A stretch of DNA of 64,000 nt, taken from Hydrogenophaga sp. GTDB taxonomy: Bacteria > Pseudomonadota > Gammaproteobacteria > Burkholderiales > Burkholderiaceae_C. Location: positions 62,001 through 126,000 of the forward strand of contig NZ_JAHBZK010000003.1 of assembly GCF_019635465.1 (NCBI RefSeq). The letters are read 5' to 3'. The position numbers and the translations under genes were made by a program. The notes beneath the pieces are model-generated. The model saw only the letters and a program-made list of their open reading frames with translations. It was not told where the DNA came from and did no database searches. Position 1 is the stretch's first letter; every line of letters begins with the position of its first letter. Shown here in pieces: positions 52,143 to 60,474 of the stretch.

Positions 52143-54245
52143 ATGCAGAGGGAAATCAGGGAGCCGGTGGGCCAGCCGGGGGGCGTGGCCGCATCGGGGA
52201 TGGAGCGGCGCCGATTGCTGCTGGCAGGCACAGCAGCGCTCGCGCTGGTGGGCTGTGGGGGAGGGGGTGGTGTTGGCACGGGGGGTGCCACACCAGTGCC
52301 CGGCGGCTCGGGGGGGCCGTCGGACCCTGGGGAGGGTGGTGATCCCAGCCAGTTCACGGCGCAGGAGCGCATCGCGGCCACCGAGCGGGTGGCTGAGCAG
52401 CTGGAGCTGCTGACCGGTGGCGCGGTGGCCACGCCTCAGGACTGGGCCACGTTGCGGGACTGGTTGCTCACGCAGCCGGAGTACACCGATGCGGGTGTGG
52501 GGGACGAACTGGTGTGGGCCCGGTTTCGCGACGGGCGCCATTTCGTCTACTCGGCCAACTGGCATGAGCTGCCACCCGATGCTGTGAAGCAGGGCCTGGA
52601 CGCGGCCATGTCGCTGCGCGAGGAGAAGGCCGCGGTGGCAGGCACCGGCGAAGTGCCCGGCAGCTACGTGGCCACCATCCTCAGCTTCACCGGGCCCGAG
52701 TTCGAGCAGGAGGGCACCGCCTCGCTGGCGCGCATGGGCAAGGCGCTCGAAGAACGCGGCTGGGTGGTGGCCGAGGGTCGCGCGCTCACGGTGGAGCGGC
52801 TCATGTCGCTCGGCGAGCCGGGCTTCCTTTTCATGACCTCGCACTCGGGGCTGTTCGGGCCAGGCGAGGACAAGGAGTTCTCGGTCATGACCGACACCGT
52901 GGTCACGGTGGGCAACGAACTGGCGTTGATCGCCGAGCTGGCGACAGGTCGCCTGATCTACCACCGCGACCGCACGCTCTGGCAACGCCTGGGGCGCGGC
53001 AGCTCGCCGCGCTATGCCATCACCACCGCATTTGTGCGGCGCTACTTCAAGTTCGCCTCGAACTCGCTGGTCATCATGCTGTCGTGCAACAGCGGCGCTC
53101 CAGAGGCCGCCAAGTTCCAGCAGGCCATGGCCGCGCAGGGCGCGAGCACGCTCATCGGCTGGAGTGGCAACTCCAATGGCTACGCCTTCCAGATGGTCGA
53201 CACGCTGATCGACCGGCTGACGGGCTTCAACGGCTACCAGCCGCCCGCACCGCGCGCGCGCGCCTTCGACATGGACGACGTCTGGTCGTACCTGTCCGCC
53301 AAGGGCCTGTTGGTGACGCCACCGGCCGAGCCTGGCGGCAAGGCGTCGCACGTCATGCGCTTCGGCGACGGCTTCAACCTGAGCAACCCGGTCATCACCG
53401 AACTGCAGGTCAAGGCGGATGACAGACTGGTGATCCATGGCAGCTTTGGCAGCGAGCCCGGCACAGTGACCATCGGCGGGACAGCCGTGGCGGTGTCGCA
53501 GTGGCGCAGCGACGCCGTCGAACTGGTACTGCCCACCGCGCCGAACGACCCGCCGGGTTCGCTGGGTGACGTGGTGGTGAAGGTGCGCGGTCGCACCAGC
53601 AACCCGCGCACGCTGGCCTCCTGGCGTGGGCTGGTCAGCTACCGCCTGGACTTCGTCGACGACGACGGCGTGCTCTCGCAGGAGATCAAGATCCGCCTGC
53701 ACCTTCGGGCTGACGCCTATGCACGGCGTACCGCGGTCGATGGGGGTCTGCTGGCCAATACCTGGAACGTGCTGCCCGCGTCCGACACCACCATTACCTA
53801 CGAGGGCAGCGGCACGCGCGACCGTGGCGACGGTGACGTCGAAATCTGGCGCGGCATCGGCGTGTACCAGCTCGCCAATGGCCCGTTCTCGGCGCAAGAG
53901 CCCAAGATGGCGCTGTACGTGCGGGTCGATGCCTTGCAGCAGCGCTTCGAGCTCACCGCGATCACCCCAGTGGTGGCGCCGGCCCTGGTGCGCACGCGCC
54001 CGGACCTGCCGCCCACACTGCCCACCGGCTTGATGTTCATGCCACCGTTCGAGATGCAGTTCATGAACGAGAACGGCACCCTCAACGACCACGAGCCGCT
54101 GGTGTACGGCAACTACGTGCCGTTTGGCACCAATGGCAGCGTAGCGGCGGGCCAGCACGTCGCGGTGCTGGACGAATTGCGGCGCACGGTGAAGTGGGAG
54201 GCCATGACGGCCCTGCCGGCCCTGACGGATCAGATCGGGCGCTGA
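52143..54245 (+). CDS. large lipoprotein with caspase/CHAT-like His-Cys motif and IPT/TIG-like domain
   Basis: Unrecognised 700-aa protein. A lipoprotein signal is seen at residues 20-38 (MERRRLLLAGTAALALVGCG, Cys38), then a Gly/Pro-rich linker to about residue 68. A globular part (about 70-405) contains FLFMTSHSGLFG with His234, and LVIMLSCNSGAPEAAKFQQA with Cys315 followed by GASTLIGWSGNSNG. This order and spacing recall clan CD peptidases (caspase, CHAT, gingipain). Residues 414-492 (NPVITELQVKADDRLVIHGS, TVTIGGTAVAVSQWRSDAVE) look like an IPT/TIG beta-sandwich. A beta-rich tail follows. GGGAG lies 6 nt before the ATG; ATG 52200 is the alternative. It lies downstream of a kinase operon with its own GTGAC palindrome. 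Peptidase activity is an inference. Confidence 0.8.
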   Translation: MQREIREPVGQPGGVAASGMERRRLLLAGTAALALVGCGGGGGVGTGGATPVPGGSGGPSDPGEGGDPSQFTAQERIAATERVAEQLELLTGGAVATPQDWATLRDWLLTQPEYTDAGVGDELVWARFRDGRHFVYSANWHELPPDAVKQGLDAAMSLREEKAAVAGTGEVPGSYVATILSFTGPEFEQEGTASLARMGKALEERGWVVAEGRALTVERLMSLGEPGFLFMTSHSGLFGPGEDKEFSVMTDTVVTVGNELALIAELATGRLIYHRDRTLWQRLGRGSSPRYAITTAFVRRYFKFASNSLVIMLSCNSGAPEAAKFQQAMAAQGASTLIGWSGNSNGYAFQMVDTLIDRLTGFNGYQPPAPRARAFDMDDVWSYLSAKGLLVTPPAEPGGKASHVMRFGDGFNLSNPVITELQVKADDRLVIHGSFGSEPGTVTIGGTAVAVSQWRSDAVELVLPTAPNDPPGSLGDVVVKVRGRTSNPRTLASWRGLVSYRLDFVDDDGVLSQEIKIRLHLRADAYARRTAVDGGLLANTWNVLPASDTTITYEGSGTRDRGDGDVEIWRGIGVYQLANGPFSAQEPKMALYVRVDALQQRFELTAITPVVAPALVRTRPDLPPTLPTGLMFMPPFEMQFMNENGTLNDHEPLVYGNYVPFGTNGSVAAGQHVAVLDELRRTVKWEAMTALPALTDQIGR

Positions 54246-54266
54246 GCGCGACCCCGCCACACGCGA

Positions 54267-54290
54267 CAAGGCCCCGCATGCGGGGCCTTG
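54267..54290. terminator. bidirectional terminator-like palindrome
   Basis: CAAGGCCCCGCA / TGCGGGGCCTTG is a perfect 24-bp palindrome between the convergent lipoprotein gene (ends 54245) and the FAD oxidase gene (ends 54309). The T-runs are short, so efficiency is uncertain. Confidence 0.7.
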
Positions 54291-54308
54291 TTCATGGGGT
54301 GCCTCGAC

Positions 54309-55733
54309 TCACAGCGAGAAGATCTTGCCCGGGTTGAGGATGTTGTCCGGGTCGAGTGCGCGCTTGAGGGTGCGCATCATCTCGACGGCGGCAGCGCCGG
54401 CCTCGTCGACCAGGAAGCCCATCTTGTGCAGGCCCACGCCGTGTTCGCCGGTGCAGGTGCCTTCAAGCTTGAGGGCGCGGGTGACGAGCTTGACGTTGAG
54501 TTCTTCGGCCACGCGGCGCTCGTCGGCGTTGTCGGGGTCGATCAGGTAGCCGAAGTGGAAGTTGCCGTCGCCCACGTGGCCGACGAGGAAGTAGGGCAGG
54601 CCGCTGGCGTCGGCTTCGGCCACCGAGTCGAGCAGGCAGTCGGCCAGGCGGCTGATCGGCACGCAGGTGTCGGTGCTGACGGCGCGGCAACCGGGCTTGG
54701 TCTGGATGGCGGCGAAGTAGGCGTTGTGCCGCGCGGTCCACAAACGGGTGCGCTCCTCGGGCGTGGTGGCCCATTCAAAGGCATTGCCACCGAACTCGCT
54801 GGCGATCTCCTGCACGGTTTCGGCTTGCTCCTTCACGCTGGCGGGCGAGCCGTGGAACTCCATCAGCAGCATGTGTTCTTCGCGCAGGCCGAGCTTGCTG
54901 TGCGCGTTGACCATACGCACGGTGCCGGCGTCGATGAGTTCGCAGCGCGCGATTGGCACACCCAGCTGAATCACCTGGATCACGGTGCGCACCGCGGCCT
55001 CGATGGTGGGGAAGTAGCTGATCGCGGCCGAGATGGCTTCGGGCAGCGGGTACAGCTTGAGCGTGACCTCGGTGATCACGCCCAGCGTGCCTTCGCTGCC
55101 CACCATCAGACGCGTGAGGTCGTAGCCGGCGCTGCTCTTGCGGGCGCGGGTGCCGGTGCGGATGACCTCGCCCCTGGCATTGACCACTTCCAGCGCCAGC
55201 ACGTTTTCGCGCATGGTGCCGTAGCGCACGGCGTTGGTGCCGCTGGCACGCGTGGCGGTCATGCCGCCGATGGAGGCGTCGGCACCGGGGTCGATGGGGA
55301 AGAACAGGCCTTCGCTCTTGACGGCCTCGTTGAGCGCCTTGCGCGTGACGCCGGGCTGCACGGTGACGGTCAGGTCTTCGGCGTTGATGGACAGCACCTG
55401 GTCCATGCGGCTCACATCGATGCTGATGCCGCCTTGCACCGCCAGCAGATGGCCTTCAAGCGACGAACCCACGCCGAAGGGGATGACGGGCACCTTGTGT
55501 TGCGCGCACAGGGCCACCGCGTCGGCGACGTCCTGCGTGCTTTGTGCGAACACCACGGCCGCTGGCGGCGGCACGGTGAAGGTGGACTCGTCGCGCCCGT
55601 GCTGTTCGCGAACCGCCATGGCGGTGGAGCACTGTGCGCCGAAGCGCGCTTGCAGGGCCGCGAGAAAGTCGGCGGGAATGTCGCGCTGCTGCACGGTGGG
55701 CAGCAGGTGGTGGATGTCGGTGGGGGCGTTCAT
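54309..55733 (-). CDS. FAD-binding oxidase, D-lactate dehydrogenase (cytochrome)/GlcD-like
   Basis: Flavoprotein of 474 aa. The PCMH-type FAD domain has PVIPFGVGSSLEGHLLAVQG, then IDPGADASIGGMTATRASGT and YDLTRLMVGSEGTLGVITEV. The C-terminal cap has FLVGHVGDGNFHFGYLIDPD, GTCTGEHGVGLHKMGFL and LDPDNILNPGKIF. These match the D-lactate dehydrogenase (cytochrome)/glycolate oxidase subunit GlcD/2-hydroxyglutarate family. Substrate not determinable; no glcE/glcF beside it. ATG 55733 starts MNAPTDIHHLL; the upstream ATG at 55751 lies six codons earlier. Confidence 0.9.
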   Translation of the reverse strand: MNAPTDIHHLLPTVQQRDIPADFLAALQARFGAQCSTAMAVREQHGRDESTFTVPPPAAVVFAQSTQDVADAVALCAQHKVPVIPFGVGSSLEGHLLAVQGGISIDVSRMDQVLSINAEDLTVTVQPGVTRKALNEAVKSEGLFFPIDPGADASIGGMTATRASGTNAVRYGTMRENVLALEVVNARGEVIRTGTRARKSSAGYDLTRLMVGSEGTLGVITEVTLKLYPLPEAISAAISYFPTIEAAVRTVIQVIQLGVPIARCELIDAGTVRMVNAHSKLGLREEHMLLMEFHGSPASVKEQAETVQEIASEFGGNAFEWATTPEERTRLWTARHNAYFAAIQTKPGCRAVSTDTCVPISRLADCLLDSVAEADASGLPYFLVGHVGDGNFHFGYLIDPDNADERRVAEELNVKLVTRALKLEGTCTGEHGVGLHKMGFLVDEAGAAAVEMMRTLKRALDPDNILNPGKIFSL

Positions 55734-55800
55734 GGGCGGTCTCCGGCGCACTGATTTTTCAGAGCCGGCCAGTGTACGCCTGCGCCCCCACCGGGCGCGA

Positions 55801-56016
55801 TCATTTGCGGGGCAGGCGTGCGGGCAATGGGGGCAGGGTGCCGCCGGGTGCGGTGCTGCTCAGGGGTGGGGTGCTGGCGCCGGCGCTGCGGGGTGTGCTC
55901 AGGCCGTGCAGGGCACCGGCGCTGGCCATGGCCAGGGTCCAGGCGGCGACGATCTGCACGCTGCGGCTTTCGAAACTCGATCGAAACCGGGGAATGGGGA
56001 AATCGGTGGTACGCAT
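55801..56016 (-). CDS. small hypothetical protein with one membrane/signal segment
   Basis: Possible 71-aa protein: a basic N-terminus (MRTTDFPIPRFRSSFESRS), a hydrophobic stretch (VQIVAAWTLAMASAGALHGL) and a Ser/Pro-rich tail ending PPLPARLPRK. Well-placed CGGAGTG before the ATG supports translation. No family recognised. It sits upstream of and in the same direction as the FAD oxidase gene, divergent from the adenosyltransferase. Confidence 0.55.
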   Translation of the reverse strand: MRTTDFPIPRFRSSFESRSVQIVAAWTLAMASAGALHGLSTPRSAGASTPPLSSTAPGGTLPPLPARLPRK

Positions 56017-56190
56017 CGGCACTCCGGGTGGAATGAAAGAAAGGCCATTGCAGCCCGACTCACGCTGCAAGGCCAGCGTTTTTGCCCGGCGTTGCCGGCT
56101 TGACCTGCGCTTGACGTCCGACACATTTGCCAGCCGCTCGTTACGGATCGCGTTTCACTCACAATCGTTCCCCTCTTGACAAGGAACACC

Positions 56191-56760
56191 ATGGGCAACC
56201 GACTCACACAGATCGCCACCCGCACCGGTGACGCCGGCACGACGGGCCTGGGCGACAACACCCGCGTGTCCAAGGACAGCTTGCGTGTGCATGCCATGGG
56301 CGAGGTCGACGAGCTGAACTCGCACATCGGCGTGCTGCTGTGCGAGGCGCTGCCCGACACGGTGCGCAGCCTGCTGGTGGAGATCCAGCACCAGCTGTTC
56401 AACCTGGGGGGCGAGCTCTCCATCCCCGGTTTCGAACTGCTCAAACCCGAGGCCGTGCTGGCGCTGGACGAGGCCCTGGCCGCGCACAACGAAAACCTGC
56501 CGCGCCTGCAGGAGTTCATCCTGCCGGCCGGCACGCGCGCGGCCAGCCTGGCGCATGTGTGCCGCACGGTGGCGCGCCGCGCCGAGCGCGCCGTAGTGGC
56601 GCTGGGCAATGCCGAGCCGCTGAAAGACGCGCCGCGCCAATACCTCAACCGCCTGTCCGACCTCATGTTCGTGCTGGCGCGCGTGCTCAACCGTGTGGAT
56701 GGCGGTGATGACGTGTACTGGAAGAGCGAACGCATGCAGCAGCAGGGAGATGGGTCGTGA
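56191..56760 (+). CDS. cob(I)yrinic acid a,c-diamide adenosyltransferase (PduO type)
   Basis: PduO-family ATP:corrinoid adenosyltransferase of 189 aa. The ATP-binding N-terminus IATRTGDAGTTGLGDNTRVS and the helical SHIGVLLCEALPD, RAERAVVALGN and YLNRLSDLMFVLARVLNR segments are diagnostic. It makes adenosylcobalamin from cob(I)alamin. AAGGAAC precedes ATG 56191. The next gene starts by GTGA overlap. No cobalamin riboswitch pattern was seen upstream. Confidence 0.92.
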   Translation: MGNRLTQIATRTGDAGTTGLGDNTRVSKDSLRVHAMGEVDELNSHIGVLLCEALPDTVRSLLVEIQHQLFNLGGELSIPGFELLKPEAVLALDEALAAHNENLPRLQEFILPAGTRAASLAHVCRTVARRAERAVVALGNAEPLKDAPRQYLNRLSDLMFVLARVLNRVDGGDDVYWKSERMQQQGDGS

Positions 56761-57101
56761 GCACGCGCCAGGCCGCGCTCGCGCTTGCTGTGGTGGCCGC
56801 CGCGCTGGCGGTGCCCGCGAAGGCTGACGATGCTGCGCCGCAGCAGGTCACCCTGGTTTGCGACGCGGTCTACCTGCCGGCGCGCACGAACTGGGCGCGC
56901 GAGGTGCGCTTTGTCCTCGACGACACGCGCATCCGCCGGCTGGAGATCGACGGTGTGCCCGTCTACACCTTTGCCGTGTTCGAGACGGTCATCCTGACCT
57001 CGCTGGACAACGAACGCATCCAGCTCGACACCGCCTCACTCACCTGGCGCAGCGACTTTCGCGGCCAGGCGACATCGCAGGGCCACTGCGAGCGGCGCTG
57101 A
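56757..57101 (+). CDS. hypothetical periplasmic protein
   Basis: Unrecognised 114-aa protein with a clear signal peptide (MSTRQAALALAVVAAALAVP, cleavage near AKADD). The mature part has two Cys (VTLVCDAVYLPA and GHCERR) that could form a disulfide and is otherwise beta-rich. GTG start overlapping the adenosyltransferase stop (GTGA) indicates coupled expression. Confidence 0.7.
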   Translation: MSTRQAALALAVVAAALAVPAKADDAAPQQVTLVCDAVYLPARTNWAREVRFVLDDTRIRRLEIDGVPVYTFAVFETVILTSLDNERIQLDTASLTWRSDFRGQATSQGHCERR

Positions 57102-57238
57102 AGAGGGCATCAGGCATCCACCACCCGACCGTCGGGCATGCGGCCGATTGCGGCGAGGCGTCTGCGCTGTCACCATGCGCAGCCTCAGGGCGTCGCGCCG
57201 TCGCCATCCCGGCGCCCTGCAAGGGAAGGGGGGGACGC

Positions 57239-57763
57239 ATGGTCACCAACCGACACCTGGACCGGCTGGTCGAGTCCAGGAATCTCGCCGCATTTGTGCG
57301 CCGCCACCGCATGGCCGCGCACAACCTGGTCGGGCATGAGCACAGCGGGCTGCTGCTCACCCGCGGTGTTTTTCTGATCGACATCTCGGAGGCGCTGCGC
57401 GACATCAGCGTGGTCATCTCGTTGGTGGATGCGCGCCACCGCCTGTGCGTTGCCGCCGAGGGGGTGCGCGACATGTGTGCGCAACTGGGGGTGGCGGTGC
57501 CGACGCTGGACCTGGCCGTCGATGACGAGGCCTGCCTGCGCGACGCCTTCCTCAGCAACATGGACCAGAAGCTGCACAGCCTCATCGAAGAGCTGCCCGC
57601 GGTGGTTGCGTTGCTGAACCACGTGGACGGCCAGGGCGGCCTGCCCCTGGTGGCCACCCTGGCGCCCGCGGCGCCGTTCCATGAGCACCCCTACGTCAGG
57701 GCTCTGCCGGCCGAGCGCCTGGCGCAGTACCGCATGGCGGTGGTGCTCGACCCGTTGCACTGA
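57239..57763 (+). CDS. hypothetical protein
   Basis: Unrecognised 174-aa soluble protein, no signal peptide. It begins MVTNRHLDRLVESRNLAAFV and has a mixed alpha/beta look with the acidic stretch DLAVDDEACLRDAFLSNMDQ. ATG 57239 is preceded by a strong GGAAGGGGGGA. The codon bias matches neighbours, supporting a real gene. It converges on the thioesterase gene (37 nt apart). The 137 bp before it contain nothing recognisable. Confidence 0.7.
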   Translation: MVTNRHLDRLVESRNLAAFVRRHRMAAHNLVGHEHSGLLLTRGVFLIDISEALRDISVVISLVDARHRLCVAAEGVRDMCAQLGVAVPTLDLAVDDEACLRDAFLSNMDQKLHSLIEELPAVVALLNHVDGQGGLPLVATLAPAAPFHEHPYVRALPAERLAQYRMAVVLDPLH

Positions 57764-57800
57764 GCCAGGGAGTCGGCACCAGCCCAGTATCAACGCGGCA

Positions 57801-58226
57801 TCAACGCGGCGCCAGCACCGACATCGTGATGCGCGAGACGCAGGTGAGTTCGCCCGCGTCGTTGCGCAGGTCGATGTGCCACACCTGGGTGCTGCGGCCG
57901 ATGTGCGCCGGCCGCGTGATGCCTGTGACCCAGCCGCTGGTGGCGCCACGGATGTGGTTGGCGTTGATGTCCAGGCCGACGGCGCGGTGGCCGTCCGGGC
58001 AGCAAAAGGCGGCGCCACACGAGCCCAGTGTTTCGGCCAGCACCACGCTCACGCCGCCGTGCAACAGGCCATAGGGTTGGCGCGTGCGCGTGTCCACCGG
58101 CACGCGCGCGGCGATGAAGTCGTCGCCCACCTCGGTGAACTCGATGCCCAGGTGGCGCACCGCGGTGTCGTGGTGCAGCTGCTGCAGGATGTCGCAGGAG
58201 ATCGGGCGGGTCCAGATCGCGGCCAT
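57801..58226 (-). CDS. hotdog-fold thioesterase (PaaI/YdiI-like)
   Basis: Hotdog-fold acyl-CoA thioesterase of 141 aa. Family features: QPYGLLHGGVSVVLAETLGS with the catalytic-region HGG, then VGLDINANHIRGATSG and the C-terminal GRSTQVWHIDLRNDAGELTC. The YdiI/PaaI group hydrolyses aromatic or housekeeping acyl-CoAs. ATG 58226 is 2 nt after the permease stop. The very long open frame running into the permease gene is a shadow. Confidence 0.88.
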   Translation of the reverse strand: MAAIWTRPISCDILQQLHHDTAVRHLGIEFTEVGDDFIAARVPVDTRTRQPYGLLHGGVSVVLAETLGSCGAAFCCPDGHRAVGLDINANHIRGATSGWVTGITRPAHIGRSTQVWHIDLRNDAGELTCVSRITMSVLAPR

Positions 58227-58228
58227 GT

Positions 58229-59599
58229 TCAACCCCTGCCTCGTGCGGCCTTGCCGCGGCTGAGCAGCCAGTACAGCGCGATGGCGCCGAAGGTGGCGGT
58301 GCCGATGCCGCCGAGGTTGAAGGCGCCGAACTTCAGCGTGTACTCGCCGGTGCCCAGGATGAGGGGCACCGCCGCCACCAGCAGGTTGCGGTTGTCCGAG
58401 AAGTCGACGCGGTTGTCCACCCAGATCTTGGCGCCCGCGATGGCGATGAGGCCGAACACCACGATGGACACGCCACCCATCACCGACAGCGGAATCGCCT
58501 GGATCAGCGCGCCGAACTTGGGGCTGAAGCCGAGCACGATGGCCACGACCGCGGCCACGACGAACATGGCGGTGGAGTAGATCTTGGTGGCGGCCATCAC
58601 GCCGATGTTCTCGGCATAGGTCGTCACGCCGGTGCCACCGGCACCACCGCTCACCATGGTGGCGATGCCATCGCCGATGAAGGCCTTGCCGAGGTAGGGG
58701 TTGAGGTCGCGCCCGGTCATGGCGCTCACGGCCTTGATGTGACCCAGGTTTTCGGCCACGAGGATCAGCGCCACCGGGGCGATCAGCAACATGGCCTGCG
58801 GGTCGAACACCGGGGCCGCGAAGCTCGGCATGCCGAACCAGGGCGCGTTGGCGATGCCACTGAGGTCGATCGGCTTGCCCAGGCCCATGCCGTTGGTGAG
58901 CACGGCGTAGATCAGGCTGGCCACGATCAGGCCGACAAGGATCAGCAGGCGCTGCACCATGCCGCGCGTGTACACGGCCACCAGGCCAACGCACAGGAAG
59001 GTGATGGCCTGCATCCAGGCATCGAAGCTGGTGGGCGCCATGTTCTTGATCGGGATGGCGGCCAGGTTCAGGCCGATCACCGCCACCACGGCGCCCGTCA
59101 CCACCGGCGGCATGAGGCGTTCAATCCAGTGCTCGGCCACGCCCTCGTCGATCTCGACCACCTCCACGCCACGCGCGGGCGTGGAGCGCCGCTGCCGCAC
59201 ATTGGTGGCCTGCACGATCACGCCAATGAGGGTGTAGATCGCGCCGCAGGCGATGATGCCGCCCAGGGCCACGCCGAGGTTGGTGTTGGGGCCGCTGCCG
59301 CCGTAGCCGCTGGCCGCGATCACCACGCCGATGAAGGCAAAGCTCGACCCCAGGTAGCTGGGCACCCTGCCACCAGTGATGACGAAGAAGATCAGGGTGC
59401 CGATGCCGCTCATGAGGATGGCCACGTTGGGGTTGAAGCCCATCAGCAGCGGCGCCAGCACCGTGGCGCCAAACATGGCGATCACGTGCTGCACGCCCAT
59501 GATGGCCGTTTGCGGCCACGGCAGCCGCTCGTCGGGCGCGATGACGCCCCCTTGGTTCAGCGTGTCGGCGCCGCGCTCTGTCCAGTTGAACAAGCCCAT
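58229..59599 (-). CDS. uracil-xanthine permease (NCS2 family)
   Basis: Inner-membrane nucleobase:H+ symporter of 456 aa with 12-14 helices. The N-terminus LPWPQTAIMGVQHVIAMFGA and the NCS2 substrate-loop segment VALILVAENLGHIKAVSAMT with the conserved Glu are present, as is the FIGDGIATMVSGGAGGTGVT helix. These resemble UraA/RutG. It may carry uracil or xanthine. The thioesterase gene follows 2 nt downstream. The gap to the TetR gene (59600-59683) holds no clear motif. Confidence 0.93.
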   Translation of the reverse strand: MGLFNWTERGADTLNQGGVIAPDERLPWPQTAIMGVQHVIAMFGATVLAPLLMGFNPNVAILMSGIGTLIFFVITGGRVPSYLGSSFAFIGVVIAASGYGGSGPNTNLGVALGGIIACGAIYTLIGVIVQATNVRQRRSTPARGVEVVEIDEGVAEHWIERLMPPVVTGAVVAVIGLNLAAIPIKNMAPTSFDAWMQAITFLCVGLVAVYTRGMVQRLLILVGLIVASLIYAVLTNGMGLGKPIDLSGIANAPWFGMPSFAAPVFDPQAMLLIAPVALILVAENLGHIKAVSAMTGRDLNPYLGKAFIGDGIATMVSGGAGGTGVTTYAENIGVMAATKIYSTAMFVVAAVVAIVLGFSPKFGALIQAIPLSVMGGVSIVVFGLIAIAGAKIWVDNRVDFSDNRNLLVAAVPLILGTGEYTLKFGAFNLGGIGTATFGAIALYWLLSRGKAARGRG

Positions 59600-59683
59600 C
59601 TTGTTTGCTCCTCGGGGTATTTGTGTGGCCGCGATTGTGCAAGCAAGCCGAGCGCGCGGAGGGTCACCCGCGCGCGCGCCGTG

Positions 59684-60370
59684 TCAGGCCGTTTGTTGCG
59701 GTGCAGCGGCGTCGCGCTGCATGGCCAGCGTGTGCTGCAGGCCACCCACCAGATAGCGCACCAGCCGCTCGGGTGCGCTGCTGTCGCCATGGCGAACACG
59801 CCCCTGCGACATCCGTTCGATGTGCTCATCGCGCAGGTGCAGTGCGACGGCGCCCAGCGTGAACTGGCTCGCCCAGGCCAGGCCGTTGCTCGTGGCCTGC
59901 GGGTGCAGCACGTGCAAGGCATCCATGAAGCGCTGCACCAGCGGATCGAAGCCTTCGCGCAGCGGGTGGTCGGGCGCGTTCGAGCCGATCAGGATTTCGC
60001 GCGCCAGCAAGCGCGCATAGGGGCGGGTCTCGCCACCCTGCTTGAGGCGCAGCAAGGGCAGCACGAAGGCCTCGACGAGGCGCACCAGCCCTTCCTTGCG
60101 GTTGACCTGGCGGCGAGCCTCATCGATGGCGTTCAACCGCTCCAGGTGCCAGTGGCGGCGGTGGCGGAAGATGGCCTGGAACAGATCGTTTTTGCGGCCG
60201 AAGTAGTAACCCACCAGGGCCAGCGGCACATCGGCCGCGTCGGCGATCTGGCGCAGGGTGACAGCGTGAAAGCCGTGGTCGGCAAAGAGACGCTCGGCGG
60301 CTTGCAGGATGCTCTGCTGGCGGCCGTTGCGCATTTCCGGTGCCCGCTCGGGATGGGATTCGTCGTACAT
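59684..60370 (-). CDS. TetR/AcrR family transcriptional regulator
   Basis: Repressor of 228 aa. HTH at about residues 15-60: RQQSILQAAERLFADHGFHA, VTLRQIADAADVPLALVGYY and FGRKNDLFQAIFRHRR. The ligand domain is all helical. It is divergent from the acetoacetyl-CoA synthetase gene across about 104 bp and may control it; I saw no clean palindrome there. ATG 60370 (MYDESHP) lies after AGGGAGCACCC; an ATG at 60406 is the alternative. Confidence 0.88.
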   Translation of the reverse strand: MYDESHPERAPEMRNGRQQSILQAAERLFADHGFHAVTLRQIADAADVPLALVGYYFGRKNDLFQAIFRHRRHWHLERLNAIDEARRQVNRKEGLVRLVEAFVLPLLRLKQGGETRPYARLLAREILIGSNAPDHPLREGFDPLVQRFMDALHVLHPQATSNGLAWASQFTLGAVALHLRDEHIERMSQGRVRHGDSSAPERLVRYLVGGLQHTLAMQRDAAAPQQTA

Positions 60371-60474
60371 GTGATGGGTGCTCCCTGAATGTGTGGCCGA
60401 CCTCATGGGTGACAGACAGCGATGGCAAGGGCCGCTACGCTGCGCGGCTTCGCGACCTTTGCCCCACCGTTGCC

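Noticed and set aside
57801-58994. 397-codon frame linking the thioesterase with the permease region
   Set aside because: Only the last 141 codons are protein-like (hotdog fold). The rest is an out-of-frame reading of the permease gene.
59600-60474. A palindromic operator for the TetR gene at 59684-60370
   Set aside because: Neither the gap before the permease gene nor the gap to the acetoacetyl-CoA synthetase gene contains a convincing inverted repeat.
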